DNA of 64,000 nucleotides from Bryobacterales bacterium (lineage in GTDB: Bacteria > Acidobacteriota > Terriglobia > Bryobacterales > Bryobacteraceae): the NCBI GenBank assembly GCA_019261985.1, contig JAFAQY010000132.1, forward strand, positions 88,105-152,104, written 5' to 3'. Positions 17,191 through 26,879 of the stretch are shown in pieces (position 1 is the first letter of the stretch; each line of letters opens with the position of its first letter). The translations under genes and the position numbers were made by a program. The notes under the pieces are model-generated. The model saw nothing but the letters and a program-made list of their open reading frames with translations, was not told the origin of the DNA and did not search any database.

Positions 17191-18600
17191 ATGAAGTATG
17201 TACGTTCCCGGAATTTATACCTTGGGTGGCTGTGTTGCGCGGCAACGACTTGGGCGCAAACAACCGATGTAACCGAACTCAAGGCCAAAATGGCGCAGCT
17301 CCAGCAGATGATGCAGGATCTCCAACAGCAGATTGCGGCGGTAGAACAAGGGCAGAAGACGCCGGCCATCCCCAAATCCCAGCCCGCGTCGACACCGCAG
17401 CCCGCCCTGATATCGGAGCCCTCACCGGAGTCCCCGGACCAGCCGTTGGAAGCCACCCTGCCGGAAGATGAGGATCGCAAGCCGCATCTGGACATTTACG
17501 GCTTTACCATGCTGGACTCCGGATTCGATTTCAAACAAGTCGATCCGCTTTGGTTTGACGTTGTTCGGCCAACGAAGCTGCCGGCATTCCCGAACGAGTT
17601 CGGCAAGAACGGTAATTGGTTCATGGGTGTGCGCCAGACACGATTCGGAGTGCGGAGCTTTACGCCAACCCTCCTAGGGGAACTAAAAACAATCTTCGAG
17701 TTCGAACTGTTCGGGACAGGTATAGACGCGGGCCAGACCACATTCCGTCTGCGGCACGCCTGGGGCGAGATTTGGAAGATCGGCGCCGGCCAGACGTGGA
17801 GTCCTTTTATGGATCCGGACGTGTTCCCGAATTCGATTGAATATTGGGGTCCGAACGGAATGGTGTTCTTCCGGAATGTCCAGTTCCGGTTCACGCCCTG
17901 GTCTAAGGGCGATTCGAATGTCATGATAGCCGCGGAACGGCCGGGCGCAAGCGGCGACCAGGGGGTTTATGCCGATCGCATCGAGCTACAAGGCATCAAG
18001 CCGCGCTTCCCTGCTCCGGACATTTCGGGCCACGTGAGGTGGGGCGGCAGTAAGGGACATGTCCAACTCGCGGCAATTTATCGCCGCATCCAGTGGGACG
18101 ACTTGAACGCCACTCCGACCCGCGATTTCAGCGGCAGCGCGAATGGCTGGGGCGTCAACTTCAGCGCCAATGCAAAGTTGTCCAAATACATCCTACGAGC
18201 GCAGGTGGCCTATGGTAATGGGATTGAAAATTACATGAATGATGCTCCCATCGATATTGGTGTCGCAAACAACTTCTCAAATCCCAAAACTCCGCTCATC
18301 GGCAAGGCGCTTCCTGTCCTGGGCATCGTCGCATTCCTGGATCTGAACTGGAGCAAGAAGTTCACCAGCACGATCGGGTATTCGCGCCTGGATATCAGAA
18401 CCACGGCGGGTCAGTCGCCGACCGATTTCAAGTCGGGACAATATGCTCTGACGAACATTCTTTTTTACCCAGTGAAGGATGTGATGCTCGGTCCTGAATT
18501 CCAATGGGGCTATCGGGACAATATCAACCGTTTCCATGTGCCCGACTATCGCATCCAGTTCTCGGCCAAGTACAACTTCAACTCTAAGGTGGGGGAATAG
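17191..18600 (+). CDS. DcaP-like outer-membrane porin
   Basis: 469 residues. A signal peptide (LYLGWLCCAATTWAQ), then a coiled-coil/linker region (residues 27-55, KAKMAQLQQMMQDLQQQ), a Pro-rich linker and a beta-barrel-type domain starting HLDIYGFTMLDSGFDF. The G-F-x-x-D start and RQTRFGVRSFTPT segment match the DcaP family of trimeric porins for small anionic substrates. It opens a four-gene operon (next gene 32 bases away). Confidence 0.8.
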   Translation: MKYVRSRNLYLGWLCCAATTWAQTTDVTELKAKMAQLQQMMQDLQQQIAAVEQGQKTPAIPKSQPASTPQPALISEPSPESPDQPLEATLPEDEDRKPHLDIYGFTMLDSGFDFKQVDPLWFDVVRPTKLPAFPNEFGKNGNWFMGVRQTRFGVRSFTPTLLGELKTIFEFELFGTGIDAGQTTFRLRHAWGEIWKIGAGQTWSPFMDPDVFPNSIEYWGPNGMVFFRNVQFRFTPWSKGDSNVMIAAERPGASGDQGVYADRIELQGIKPRFPAPDISGHVRWGGSKGHVQLAAIYRRIQWDDLNATPTRDFSGSANGWGVNFSANAKLSKYILRAQVAYGNGIENYMNDAPIDIGVANNFSNPKTPLIGKALPVLGIVAFLDLNWSKKFTSTIGYSRLDIRTTAGQSPTDFKSGQYALTNILFYPVKDVMLGPEFQWGYRDNINRFHVPDYRIQFSAKYNFNSKVGE

Positions 18601-18632
18601 CTTCCGTGAGATAGCGAACTAAAGGAGTTTCT

Positions 18633-19733
18633 ATGTTGAATAGTGCACCTTCAGCGAAGGCCTTGACGATCGGTGCAGTGATAACATCTTTTGGTTTGGT
18701 CAGCGCGCCGCTCTACGCACAGGCAGCAGCCGCGCAACCACAGCTTCAACGCAGTCCCGTCGCGCCGCGCATAGAACTAGTAAAAGCGATCGTCAACGAA
18801 GCTTACGATAAATTCAAAAATGAAAAGGGTGGGAAAAACGCGGACTATATTCCCGTGCTTGCTAAAGTCCCGTCGAACTTGTTTGGAATCGCCGTCGCGA
18901 CCACGGATAACCACGCTTACTCGGTTGGCGATGCGGCCTACTCGTTCTCCATTCAGTCGATGTCGAAAGTGTTTTCGCTGGCGCTCGCTATGGAGGAGCT
19001 AGGCGCCGATACGGTTTTCCAGAAGATCGGGTCAGAAGCTACCGGCCGTCCATTCAATTCCGTCAATGCTGTCGTAGATATGCCGACGCATACGGGGAAT
19101 CCGATGGTGAACGCCGGAGCGATTGCGACTGTAAGCCTGATTCCCGCAAATACTCCGGATGAGAAGTGGAGCAAAATTCTGGATTTTTACGCCAAAGCGG
19201 CGGGTGAAAAGCTCACATTGCTCAACGATGTCTACCAGTCCGAGGCGGCCACTAATCAGGGCAATCAGGCCCTGGCGGCCTTACTGCTTAAATACAATCG
19301 CATTTACGCAGATCCATCGCAGTCCGTGGACGTCTACACGAAGCAGTGCTCGGTGGGCGTGAACGCGAAACAGCTTGCGATCATGGGCGCCACTCTTGCC
19401 AACAACGGCATCAATCCCGCAACCGGCCAGCGCGTGATTAAGGCCGAGAACGTTCCGCACATCCTCTCCGCGATGATGACCGCGGGACTGTACGATTCTT
19501 CCGGCGCCTGGTCTTGGAACGTCGGCTTGCCGGCGAAGAGCGGAGTCGGCGGAGGGATTATCGCGGTGGTGCCGGGCAAGGGTGCGATCGCGGTCTTTGC
19601 GCCTCCCCTCGATGAACAAGGCAATAGCTTAAAGGCACAAAAGGTCATCGGGTATGTCGCGCAGAAGCTCGATTACGACCTGTTTGCGCCGGCATCGGTT
19701 GGGTTGCCGGCATCCATTGGGCGGGGGAAGTAG
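18633..19733 (+). CDS. glsA: Secreted glutaminase
   Basis: 366 residues. Unlike the usual cytoplasmic enzyme of about 310 residues, it has a signal peptide (TIGAVITSFGLVSAPLYAQA, cleaved near residue 30). Glutaminase A landmarks: SIQSMSKVFSL with the Ser109-x-x-Lys112 pair, VDMPTHTGNPMVNAGAI, and a glycine-rich GVGGGIIAVVPGK. Hydrolyses L-glutamine to glutamate and ammonia, here in the periplasm. AAGGAG lies 7 bases before the ATG. Flanked by porins in one operon, so it would supply glutamate from imported glutamine. Confidence 0.92.
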   Translation: MLNSAPSAKALTIGAVITSFGLVSAPLYAQAAAAQPQLQRSPVAPRIELVKAIVNEAYDKFKNEKGGKNADYIPVLAKVPSNLFGIAVATTDNHAYSVGDAAYSFSIQSMSKVFSLALAMEELGADTVFQKIGSEATGRPFNSVNAVVDMPTHTGNPMVNAGAIATVSLIPANTPDEKWSKILDFYAKAAGEKLTLLNDVYQSEAATNQGNQALAALLLKYNRIYADPSQSVDVYTKQCSVGVNAKQLAIMGATLANNGINPATGQRVIKAENVPHILSAMMTAGLYDSSGAWSWNVGLPAKSGVGGGIIAVVPGKGAIAVFAPPLDEQGNSLKAQKVIGYVAQKLDYDLFAPASVGLPASIGRGK

Positions 19734-19751
19734 GGCAATCACCCACGTCAT

Positions 19752-21284
19752 ATGAAGTCGCGTTCTCTTGGTGTCCTTGCGGTGTCGGCTGTGGCGATAA
19801 GCATTGCTCACGCTCAGGCAAGCAGCGCCGACATCCTAAAGACGATTGACCAACTCGTCGAAGAGAACCGCCAACTGGAACAGCAGAACAAAAAACTGAT
19901 GGAGCAGATAGCTGCGCTCCGGCAGGCTCTGGTAAATGAGCAAGGCCAGGCGCCGGCTGCATCAGCGCCGGCGCCAGCCCCACAAACGCCTGCGGGTACC
20001 GTGAGCGCGCAGGGACAGGCGAAGGATACCGGAGGAGTATCTTCCAGCCAGCCGGCAGACGAGGATGACAAGAGTCTGTTCCCCAAAGCGTCTGACGGAG
20101 AGCCCGCCATCTTCGGAGAATTTAATCCCGGCCGCGGCTTCACCGTCGGCAAAGGCGAGTACGGGGAGCTGAACCTTAGCGGTTACATGGTGGCCCGATA
20201 TCTCAACCAACTGCCGCCCGATCAGTCAGCCACGGACCACTTGGGCCGCCCGATTGCGGTCATGCCTCGCCAAGATTTCCAGTTCCATCGCGTCATGCTG
20301 TTTTCGCAAGGGTGGTTGTTCAGCCCCAAATTCCAATATTCGACGTTCGTATGGACGGTGCAGGACACCAATCAGGTAGCTGTGGGCGGGGCTCTGTACT
20401 ACAGTTTCGGGAAATACGCCACTATCGGAATGGGCTGGAACGCATATCCCGGTACGCAATCGTTACAAGGCTCTCACCCATATTGGCAAAGTTACGACCG
20501 TGTAATGGCGGACGAATTCTTTCGGCCCTACTTCTCTCAAGGTATCTTCGGCCAAGGGACGATTTTTGGAAAGCTCGAATACCGGTGGATGGTCGGGAAC
20601 AACAACAGCAACCTGGATGTGCCTGCCTCGAAACTAGACCGTGACCTTTCCGCCGGTGCGGCCCTAACATGGCTGCCGACAACGGGCGAGTTCGGCCCGC
20701 GAGGCGCTTTCGGTGATTACGAGCGTCATGAAAAACTGGCGACTCGCTTTAACCTCGCGTTCACGTATAGCCCCGAAGATCGGCAGAGTCCGGCCGGTTC
20801 CGCGGCCGGCAACACAACCCTCCGGTTAGCGGATAGCCTGAATATATTCGACACAAACGCATTCGCCAATGGCGTTACGGTAACAAGAGTCCGGTATAGG
20901 CTGCTATCCGCCGCGGCAGGAATGAAACTTCACGGTTTCTGGCTGCAAGGCGAGGGCTATTACCGGAAACTCGATCAATTCATCGCTACAGGCCCGATGC
21001 CGGTAGGCGCAGTCCGCGACACCGGCTTTTACGTCCAAGCGGCGTATATGGTTGTGCCCCAAAGATTCGAACTCTACGGGGGAACTTCATACGTGTTCAG
21101 CGGCTACGGACGCCCGCACGAATTTATTAGTGGGGGCAATTACTATCCCTGGAACACTCGAAACCTCCGCTTGAACATGCAGGTGCTCAATGTTTATCAA
21201 TCTCCGGTCAGCAGCACATTCGGTTTCTATCTCGGAAAGATCACCGGGCCCGTTGTGGCCATCGGCTTCACCGCTTTGTATTAG
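19752..21284 (+). CDS. Outer-membrane porin-like protein
   Basis: 510 residues. Signal peptide (LGVLAVSAVAISIAHAQ), a coiled coil of about residues 28-62 (LVEENRQLEQQNKKLMEQI), then an Ala/Pro-rich linker and a beta-barrel-like region beginning near GEYGELNLSGYMVARY. The coiled coil plus porin plan matches the phosphate-selective-porin-like family. 18 bases after glutaminase and 10 before the amidohydrolase; probably another pore in the same system. Confidence 0.7.
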   Translation: MKSRSLGVLAVSAVAISIAHAQASSADILKTIDQLVEENRQLEQQNKKLMEQIAALRQALVNEQGQAPAASAPAPAPQTPAGTVSAQGQAKDTGGVSSSQPADEDDKSLFPKASDGEPAIFGEFNPGRGFTVGKGEYGELNLSGYMVARYLNQLPPDQSATDHLGRPIAVMPRQDFQFHRVMLFSQGWLFSPKFQYSTFVWTVQDTNQVAVGGALYYSFGKYATIGMGWNAYPGTQSLQGSHPYWQSYDRVMADEFFRPYFSQGIFGQGTIFGKLEYRWMVGNNNSNLDVPASKLDRDLSAGAALTWLPTTGEFGPRGAFGDYERHEKLATRFNLAFTYSPEDRQSPAGSAAGNTTLRLADSLNIFDTNAFANGVTVTRVRYRLLSAAAGMKLHGFWLQGEGYYRKLDQFIATGPMPVGAVRDTGFYVQAAYMVVPQRFELYGGTSYVFSGYGRPHEFISGGNYYPWNTRNLRLNMQVLNVYQSPVSSTFGFYLGKITGPVVAIGFTALY

Positions 21285-21294
21285 GGGAGGTGGG

Positions 21295-22383
21295 ATGAAA
21301 CGGTATTGTGTTCCCGTTTTGATCATCTCGACGGCTTGCTGCGCATTCGCCCAATCCTACGATTTCAATGATTCCCATTTGCATCTCACCAATTATGTCC
21401 AGGAAGGAACCGATATCTATCATTTTCTCAAGATCATGGGAAACAGGGCCGGGCGAGTAGCGCTGTTTGGCATTCCCTTGCAGCAACAGTGGTCATTCCG
21501 CTCCGATGGAGACGACGCCCCGACATATTATTTGGGCTCGGATGCCCCTCTGTATTACTACTCGTTCACAGATGCCTGGATCGCCCGGGCATACCTTTCG
21601 CTCACCGCGTCCGAGCGCGCGCGTTTCGACCCCATGATTACGGGATTCAATCCCTCCGACATGTACGCGGCCGATCACATTCGTCGCGTGCTCCAGACCT
21701 TTCCGGGGGTGTTTTCGGGCATCGGCGAGTTCACGATTCACAAGGAGTTCGTCTCCTCGAAGGTCGCCGGCGAGGTGGCGAGCCTGCTAGATCCGGCGCT
21801 GGATCGAATCCTCGATTTCGCGGCGGAAGCCGGGCTACTGGTGATCCTCCACAACGATATCGATGTGCCTTTTGCGAAGGAAGGTGCTCCGCCGGCCTAC
21901 CTCGACCAGATGAGGGATCTTTTCAAACGTCATCCACAAACTACGATTATTTGGGCCCACACCGGGGTGGGCCGGGTGGTGCGCCCGATCCGGAATCATT
22001 TGGCCAATCTGGAGGTAATCATTCGCGAGTCGAGCAACGTAAATTTCGATCTTTCCTGGGATGAAGTCGCGAAATACATCATCGCCAGCCCGGAAGCGAC
22101 GGCGCTGACAGCGGGTCTCATCAATCGCTACCCGGATCGTTTTCTGTTCGGCACCGATGAAGTCGCGCCGCCGGATCAGGCACAGTACCTGCGCGTGTTC
22201 AACCTGTACGACCCGTTGTGGAAGCTGCTGACGCCGGAAGCCAGCCGCAAAGTGCGCCTGGAGAACTATCAGCGGCTATTCGATGCGGCCCGCGTAAAAG
22301 TCCGGGCGTGGGAAAAAGCTCACCCGGCCGGCGCAAGCCGGCAGGCGCGGGATTTGGAGGATCGCTCCAGCCACCTTCCGTAA
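21295..22383 (+). CDS. Secreted amidohydrolase (amidohydrolase-2 family)
   Basis: 362 residues from the ATG at 21295, preceded by GGGGAGG; the earlier ATG at 21190 lies inside the porin and is not the start. Signal peptide CVPVLIISTACCAFAQ. TIM-barrel metal-dependent hydrolase landmarks: DSHLHL (HxH), WAHTGVGR, and GTDEVAPP with the catalytic aspartate. The substrate is not predictable; its operon suggests a small amide or a decarboxylatable acid. Last gene of the four-gene operon. Confidence 0.8.
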   Translation: MKRYCVPVLIISTACCAFAQSYDFNDSHLHLTNYVQEGTDIYHFLKIMGNRAGRVALFGIPLQQQWSFRSDGDDAPTYYLGSDAPLYYYSFTDAWIARAYLSLTASERARFDPMITGFNPSDMYAADHIRRVLQTFPGVFSGIGEFTIHKEFVSSKVAGEVASLLDPALDRILDFAAEAGLLVILHNDIDVPFAKEGAPPAYLDQMRDLFKRHPQTTIIWAHTGVGRVVRPIRNHLANLEVIIRESSNVNFDLSWDEVAKYIIASPEATALTAGLINRYPDRFLFGTDEVAPPDQAQYLRVFNLYDPLWKLLTPEASRKVRLENYQRLFDAARVKVRAWEKAHPAGASRQARDLEDRSSHLP

Positions 22384-22704
22384 AATTCAACATAAATGCA
22401 TGAATCCCGCAGCATTGCCGCGCATCCTTACTCCGCAGGAGAAGCAGCCTAAGTGAGCCGGCAAACAAGTTCACGACGTAGCGGAACAGAAACGGTTCGA
22501 TGAAGCGCGCTACGGATACTTCCATGGCCGAAATGGAGCCGGCCTGGGCGCCAGCCACAGACCGGTTGGACCGGCACGATAGCAGTGCTGATGGATTTCT
22601 TCGGGCGCATGAATGCGAAACACATCATGCGGACTAAACGAGTGACATCCAAGACCATACGAAAGGAGAAGCGCCCGGAAAACGCACCGTGGCGTAGAAC
22701 GAAA

Positions 22705-23445
22705 ATGAGTACCTTCAGACACAGAACCGTAAAGTTTGCTTGCGCGGCTTTCTCCGCGGGCGTTGTCTCTATGTTGATCCAGCCGTCGCACGCCCAGCAG
22801 GAAGCCGCCCAGCAAAAGGCAGCAGCGCTGAAGCAGGCGCTCGCAAACAACCAGGCTGCGCTCCGCCAATACTCCTGGACGGAAACGACTGAGGTCAGCC
22901 TGAAAGGCGAGGTCAAGAAGCGTCAGCAGAAAGCGTGTATGTATGGTCCTGACGGCAAAGTTCAGAAGACGCCAATCGGCGACGGTTCGCCTCCACCCCA
23001 GCAACAAAGTAGCAGACGCCCCGGCGGCAGGCTCAAACAAAAACTTGTCGAAAAGAAGGTTGATGAGATGCAAGATTATATGGAGCGGGCCGTCGCCCTC
23101 ATTCAGCGTTACATACCGCCCGACGGAGAGAAGATTCAGGCGGCTGCGAAAGCGGGTAACGCCTCGGTTCAACGGGACCCAAGCGGGGGGGTCATTCTGA
23201 TATTCAAGAACTATGTGCAGCCGGGCGATCAGTTCATCCTCAACCTGGACGCTGCTGGAACCGCCATAAAGAACATGAATATAGCTTCTTATTTGGACAA
23301 TGAGAAGGATATAGTCTCGCTAGCCGTGAGCTTCGCCAAGCTCCCAGACGGCACCAATTACCCCGCAAATGTCGTGCTCGACGCAAAGGCCAAGAAGATC
23401 ACCGTACAGATGACGAACTCAGGGTATAGAAAAGTGGCGGGATAA
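22705..23445 (+). CDS. Secreted protein of unknown function, Acidobacteria-type family
   Basis: 246 residues from the ATG at 22705; a start upstream at 22585 or 22627 is possible but would place charged residues before the signal peptide. Signal peptide (KFACAAFSAGVVSMLIQPSHAQ). Helical segment with Gln/Ala (QEAAQQKAAALKQALANNQAA), then YSWTETTEVSLKGEVKKRQ, and a beta-rich C-terminus (VVLDAKAKKITV, TNSGYRK). I remember paralogues in Acidobacteria and some Proteobacteria but no function. The 320-bp gap ahead holds no other gene I can see. Confidence 0.6.
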   Translation: MSTFRHRTVKFACAAFSAGVVSMLIQPSHAQQEAAQQKAAALKQALANNQAALRQYSWTETTEVSLKGEVKKRQQKACMYGPDGKVQKTPIGDGSPPPQQQSSRRPGGRLKQKLVEKKVDEMQDYMERAVALIQRYIPPDGEKIQAAAKAGNASVQRDPSGGVILIFKNYVQPGDQFILNLDAAGTAIKNMNIASYLDNEKDIVSLAVSFAKLPDGTNYPANVVLDAKAKKITVQMTNSGYRKVAG

Positions 23446-23560
23446 CGTGTTGCGTCGCGCCCGAAACGGGGAGGCGTGACCTTTTTCGCGGGAGCGGACT
23501 CATCAATCGGTCCGGAGTGCAACCAGCGGTGCCCGCGCGTGCAGGCTCGATTGGGATCGC

Positions 23561-25552
23561 TCAGCGAGGACCGTAATGAAACGGCGGGCGCCCGAACTCG
23601 AACGCTCCCAAATCCGGCGCTCGCCCAGTGAATCCGTCCGTTATTGAAGGCAGTTCCACTCCCGCGTCAATCGCGGGTGACCCCGGCCGTAAGCTGAAAT
23701 CGAGGCCCTCGGGCTTGTAGATGCGCTGCGGGTCCGCTGGATCGGGCTTTGGCACATTTGCGAACACGTCGTAATCGACCAAAACGCTGTGCCGTTCTTG
23801 CCCCGTTGCTTCTCGATAATCCTGCAAGCTGCGGTAGCGGCGTTGGACTGCTTGCTCTCCGAATGCCGCCGCCGTGCCGAACGCAGGTGAATTCCATTCA
23901 AAGGAATCCTGCTTGCCGGGGTTGGGACGGAAGCCGTTGTAATCCGAACTCGAATAGTTAGTGTATGTCGTAACGGCGAATACGGGATCGAAAGCGCCCT
24001 GCGCCAGGATTAGATTATTGCGAAAATGCTGGTTGGAAGCCGGCCCGGCACGGCCCTCGCCGATGATCGTGTTGTTATATGTCAAGATCCCGGAGGACCC
24101 CTCGATATACTTCAGCGACCCCGTCGGGGCGTTGTATATGAGGTTTTGATAAAAGTACACCGGACCGCCGAACACAGGCTGCACGCTCAGCGCCCCTGCG
24201 GCTGAATCGAAGCAGCGATTGCGAAAAACCCGAATATTGCGCGCGCCGCCGTCCGTCTCAAAACAGTTATCGCCCATGTTGAGGATGTCATTTCCGTAAA
24301 AATCGATCGCCAGCGGAACGCGATCCGGAATATCGTTGGGAGCGCCGTCCGGCGTGCCGTACGTCGCCACGTCGATGCCGTCGTGCCAGTTGGCCAGGTA
24401 GTTATACGCGACAACGTGGCCTTGCCCATAGACCTTGATCGCGTATTCGGATGTAAGCGGTTCCGGAAAGCCGGGGAACTTATCCCAGGGTGAACCTATC
24501 CAGCCCATCATCTTATTGGGATCGTGGCGCCCGATGAGCGTGTTGTCGGCAATATAGAAGTTCTTCGATCCAGACCAATCGTCTTGGACCACGCGGCCGA
24601 CATCGTACACTTTCGAGCGCTTCAGAGTGAAACCGCTCGATCCGGCGATGCCCTTGATGCCCAAAAGAAAGGCAACGTTCGTATTCCGGACGGTTATGCC
24701 TTCGAAGTACTGATAATTGCCGCCCATCAAATTAAACAGGTTCTGGCAGCCGTCTCCGTCGAAGATAGCCTCGCCATCGCCAGCGCCTTTAATGGCGATC
24801 GGTTTATCCGGCGTTCCACTCTGGGTGAGATAGTAGGTGCCATCGAAGACGTTACCCATCGCCAGGTATCCCGGTCGCGGCGCGCCATTCATGTAATGGA
24901 AGCGGTCGCCAACATATAAGCCGGCGTGGACCAATATCGTGTCGCCCGGCTGAACGCGGGGAGGAAATGCATTCTCATAATCGAAGTGCGCGAGGCCCAT
25001 GTAGTACGCAGCCATCAAACCGGTGAATGCCGGCTCCTGCTTGGGCCCGGTCCAGCCCACCGGGTACACGTGGTAAACGTGTCCTTCATCCGCCGGTTTG
25101 GGTTCCGCTCGCGTCCGCACGCTGACGATCTTTTCCGCCGCGCCGGTTACTCCATCCGGATCGGAGAGAACGAATCGGCATTCATATTCGGTATCGGGTT
25201 CGAGATTTAACATGCTTCCCGCGAACATGTTCGCCGCCGTGTATTTAAAGAGCGGATACCGTGCGGGAGCATTTTGAGCTCCGGGAGCCGGCGCAGTTCC
25301 GATCTCTTCACGCTGCAGCCTCATCAGCGGCAGCGCCTTGCGCCAGTTGGATTCGTCCTTTTTCCGATAGAAGCTTTCGACCGTCGCATTGCGATTATCG
25401 TCGCCGGTGATGCGCCACTCGAACCCGAGCGAAACCAGCGTGGGCGGCTCAGCCGAGAATTCGCCTGCCGTGGTTGAATTTTGGCCGCAAACGCCGCCGG
25501 CGAAAATCAGCGCTAAGGCTATGAAATGCGAGCATGACCGGATCATTCCCAC
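23561..25552 (-). CDS. Secreted right-handed beta-helix protein
   Basis: 663 residues with signal peptide (FIALALIFAGGVCGQ). An N-terminal fibronectin-III-like segment (about residues 35-155) ends with a domain boundary, followed by a parallel beta-helix (about 200-560) with typical short repeats such as FNLMGGNYQYFEGITVRNT and FYGNDILNMGDNCFETDGG. The C-terminus has PGSPAIDAG, common in such proteins. Probably a polysaccharide-binding or lyase-like surface protein, but no lyase active site can be identified. Confidence 0.75.
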   Translation of the reverse strand: MGMIRSCSHFIALALIFAGGVCGQNSTTAGEFSAEPPTLVSLGFEWRITGDDNRNATVESFYRKKDESNWRKALPLMRLQREEIGTAPAPGAQNAPARYPLFKYTAANMFAGSMLNLEPDTEYECRFVLSDPDGVTGAAEKIVSVRTRAEPKPADEGHVYHVYPVGWTGPKQEPAFTGLMAAYYMGLAHFDYENAFPPRVQPGDTILVHAGLYVGDRFHYMNGAPRPGYLAMGNVFDGTYYLTQSGTPDKPIAIKGAGDGEAIFDGDGCQNLFNLMGGNYQYFEGITVRNTNVAFLLGIKGIAGSSGFTLKRSKVYDVGRVVQDDWSGSKNFYIADNTLIGRHDPNKMMGWIGSPWDKFPGFPEPLTSEYAIKVYGQGHVVAYNYLANWHDGIDVATYGTPDGAPNDIPDRVPLAIDFYGNDILNMGDNCFETDGGARNIRVFRNRCFDSAAGALSVQPVFGGPVYFYQNLIYNAPTGSLKYIEGSSGILTYNNTIIGEGRAGPASNQHFRNNLILAQGAFDPVFAVTTYTNYSSSDYNGFRPNPGKQDSFEWNSPAFGTAAAFGEQAVQRRYRSLQDYREATGQERHSVLVDYDVFANVPKPDPADPQRIYKPEGLDFSLRPGSPAIDAGVELPSITDGFTGRAPDLGAFEFGRPPFHYGPR

Positions 25553-25611
25553 ATTCTAGTGCGCAACGGCTCCGAATTTCAGACCTGCGCAAGCGCCTAA
25601 TATGGTGGCGT

Positions 25612-26388
25612 ATGGGATACCAGACGATTTGCTCAACAACGGAAGGAAACGTGGCCGTCGTCACTTTAAACCGGCCCGCGCGGCGGAATGCGCTTTCGCT
25701 CGAGCTGATGCAGGAGCTGATTCGCTGCTTTAGCGAGATCGGCGAATCGCGGGAAATTCGCGCCGTGATCTTGTCCTCCGCGGGTAAGGTCTTTTGTTCC
25801 GGTCACGATTTGTCAGAGATGGTTCGACGCGACATCAACGAGTACCGGCAAATATTCGAGGTTTGTACGGATCTGATGACGAAGATCCAATCGATACGCC
25901 AGCCCGTAATCGCGGAAGTCCAAGGGACCGCAACCGCCGCGGGATGCCAGCTCGTCGCAACCTGCGATCTGGCGATTGCGGCTGAGGAAGCCGTTTTTGC
26001 GACACCCGGAGTAAGAATAGGCTTGTTCTGCACGACGCCCATGGTGGCCCTAAGCCGTGCCGTCGGGCGCAAGCGCGCGCTCGAAATGCTGCTGACAGGC
26101 AATCCCGTGGACGCGCGCACCGCGGCGGAATGGGGCTTGGTCAATCGCGCCGTCCCGGCAACTGAACTGCGCGCCGAAACTCGCAAGCTCGCCGCGCGGA
26201 TTGCGGACGCGAGCGAATTCGTGGTTGCGCTCGGTAAGCAGGCGTACTACACGCAAATCGATTTGGCTCAATCGAAGGCGTACGCATATGCAAAAGAAGT
26301 AATGAGCATGAATGCACTCGCGGCCGATGCTCAAGAAGGTATGAGCGCATTCTTGGAAAAGCGCCATCCTTGCTGGGCGGGAAAGTAG
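25612..26388 (+). CDS. Enoyl-CoA hydratase/isomerase family protein
   Basis: 258 residues from ATG 25612; an earlier ATG at 25534 overlaps the divergent gene and is unlikely. Crotonase fold landmarks: VVTLNRPARRNALS, FCSGHDLSEM with the oxyanion region, and QGTATAAGCQLVATCDLA. Acts on CoA thioesters in fatty-acid or related catabolism; the exact substrate is unclear. Divergent from the beta-helix gene. Confidence 0.88.
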   Translation: MGYQTICSTTEGNVAVVTLNRPARRNALSLELMQELIRCFSEIGESREIRAVILSSAGKVFCSGHDLSEMVRRDINEYRQIFEVCTDLMTKIQSIRQPVIAEVQGTATAAGCQLVATCDLAIAAEEAVFATPGVRIGLFCTTPMVALSRAVGRKRALEMLLTGNPVDARTAAEWGLVNRAVPATELRAETRKLAARIADASEFVVALGKQAYYTQIDLAQSKAYAYAKEVMSMNALAADAQEGMSAFLEKRHPCWAGK

Positions 26389-26399
26389 CGGTGAACGTG

Positions 26400-26660
26400 C
26401 TAAACCGGCTGTGAGATTGTTGCGGCGCAACCTTCCGGTTTGAAAACACGCTCCGCTGAAGCCGGGTATTTCGCCAGTTTGTTTCGGGGACGACGAGGAC
26501 GAGCGACGAGTTCGCCACCACAGTTTGGGCACTTTCCGTCTAACACCGTCTCCGCACAACGAGCACAAAACGTGCACTCAAAGGAGCAGATTCGCGCTTC
26601 CACGGACTCGGGCGGAAGATCTCTATTACAGCATTCGCAGTTTGGACGCAATTGAAGCAT
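26400..26660 (-). CDS. Small zinc-binding protein, DUF1272 family
   Basis: 86 residues. Nine cysteines in CECCN, CSFECTFCARCAE and CPNCGG, an arrangement I recognise as DUF1272 (opening LELRPNCECC-like). Probably binds two zinc ions. No function known. Convergent with the hydratase (12-bp gap). Confidence 0.85.
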   Translation of the reverse strand: MLQLRPNCECCNRDLPPESVEARICSFECTFCARCAETVLDGKCPNCGGELVARPRRPRNKLAKYPASAERVFKPEGCAATISQPV

Positions 26661-26756
26661 TTCGTCTGCCCCTCTCCATCAAGAATAATCCGCGACGCCC
26701 AGTACCTAAATTTCCAGAACCAGTACCTTATTGCAGAAGATGGCATACAGCCCGGC

Positions 26757-26814
26757 TGTGGGGCAGGCTTTAGCCGGGCTTTAGCCTGCGGCGGGCTTTA
26801 GCCCGCCTGAGCGG
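26757..26814. repeat. Dispersed palindromic element (GGCTTTAGCC type)
   Basis: TGTGGGGCAGGCTTTAGCC followed by GGGCTTTAGCC and the perfect hairpin GCGGGCTTTAGCCCGC. Sits between DUF1272 and the AddB-like gene, flanked by two matching TTGCAGAA / TTCTGCAA-type sequences. Confidence 0.8.
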
Positions 26815-26879
26815 GTAACGTGAAGTTCTGCAATCAACCACGAGCGCTCCATGGATCGCTCGGAAGCATCTGCGATTCC

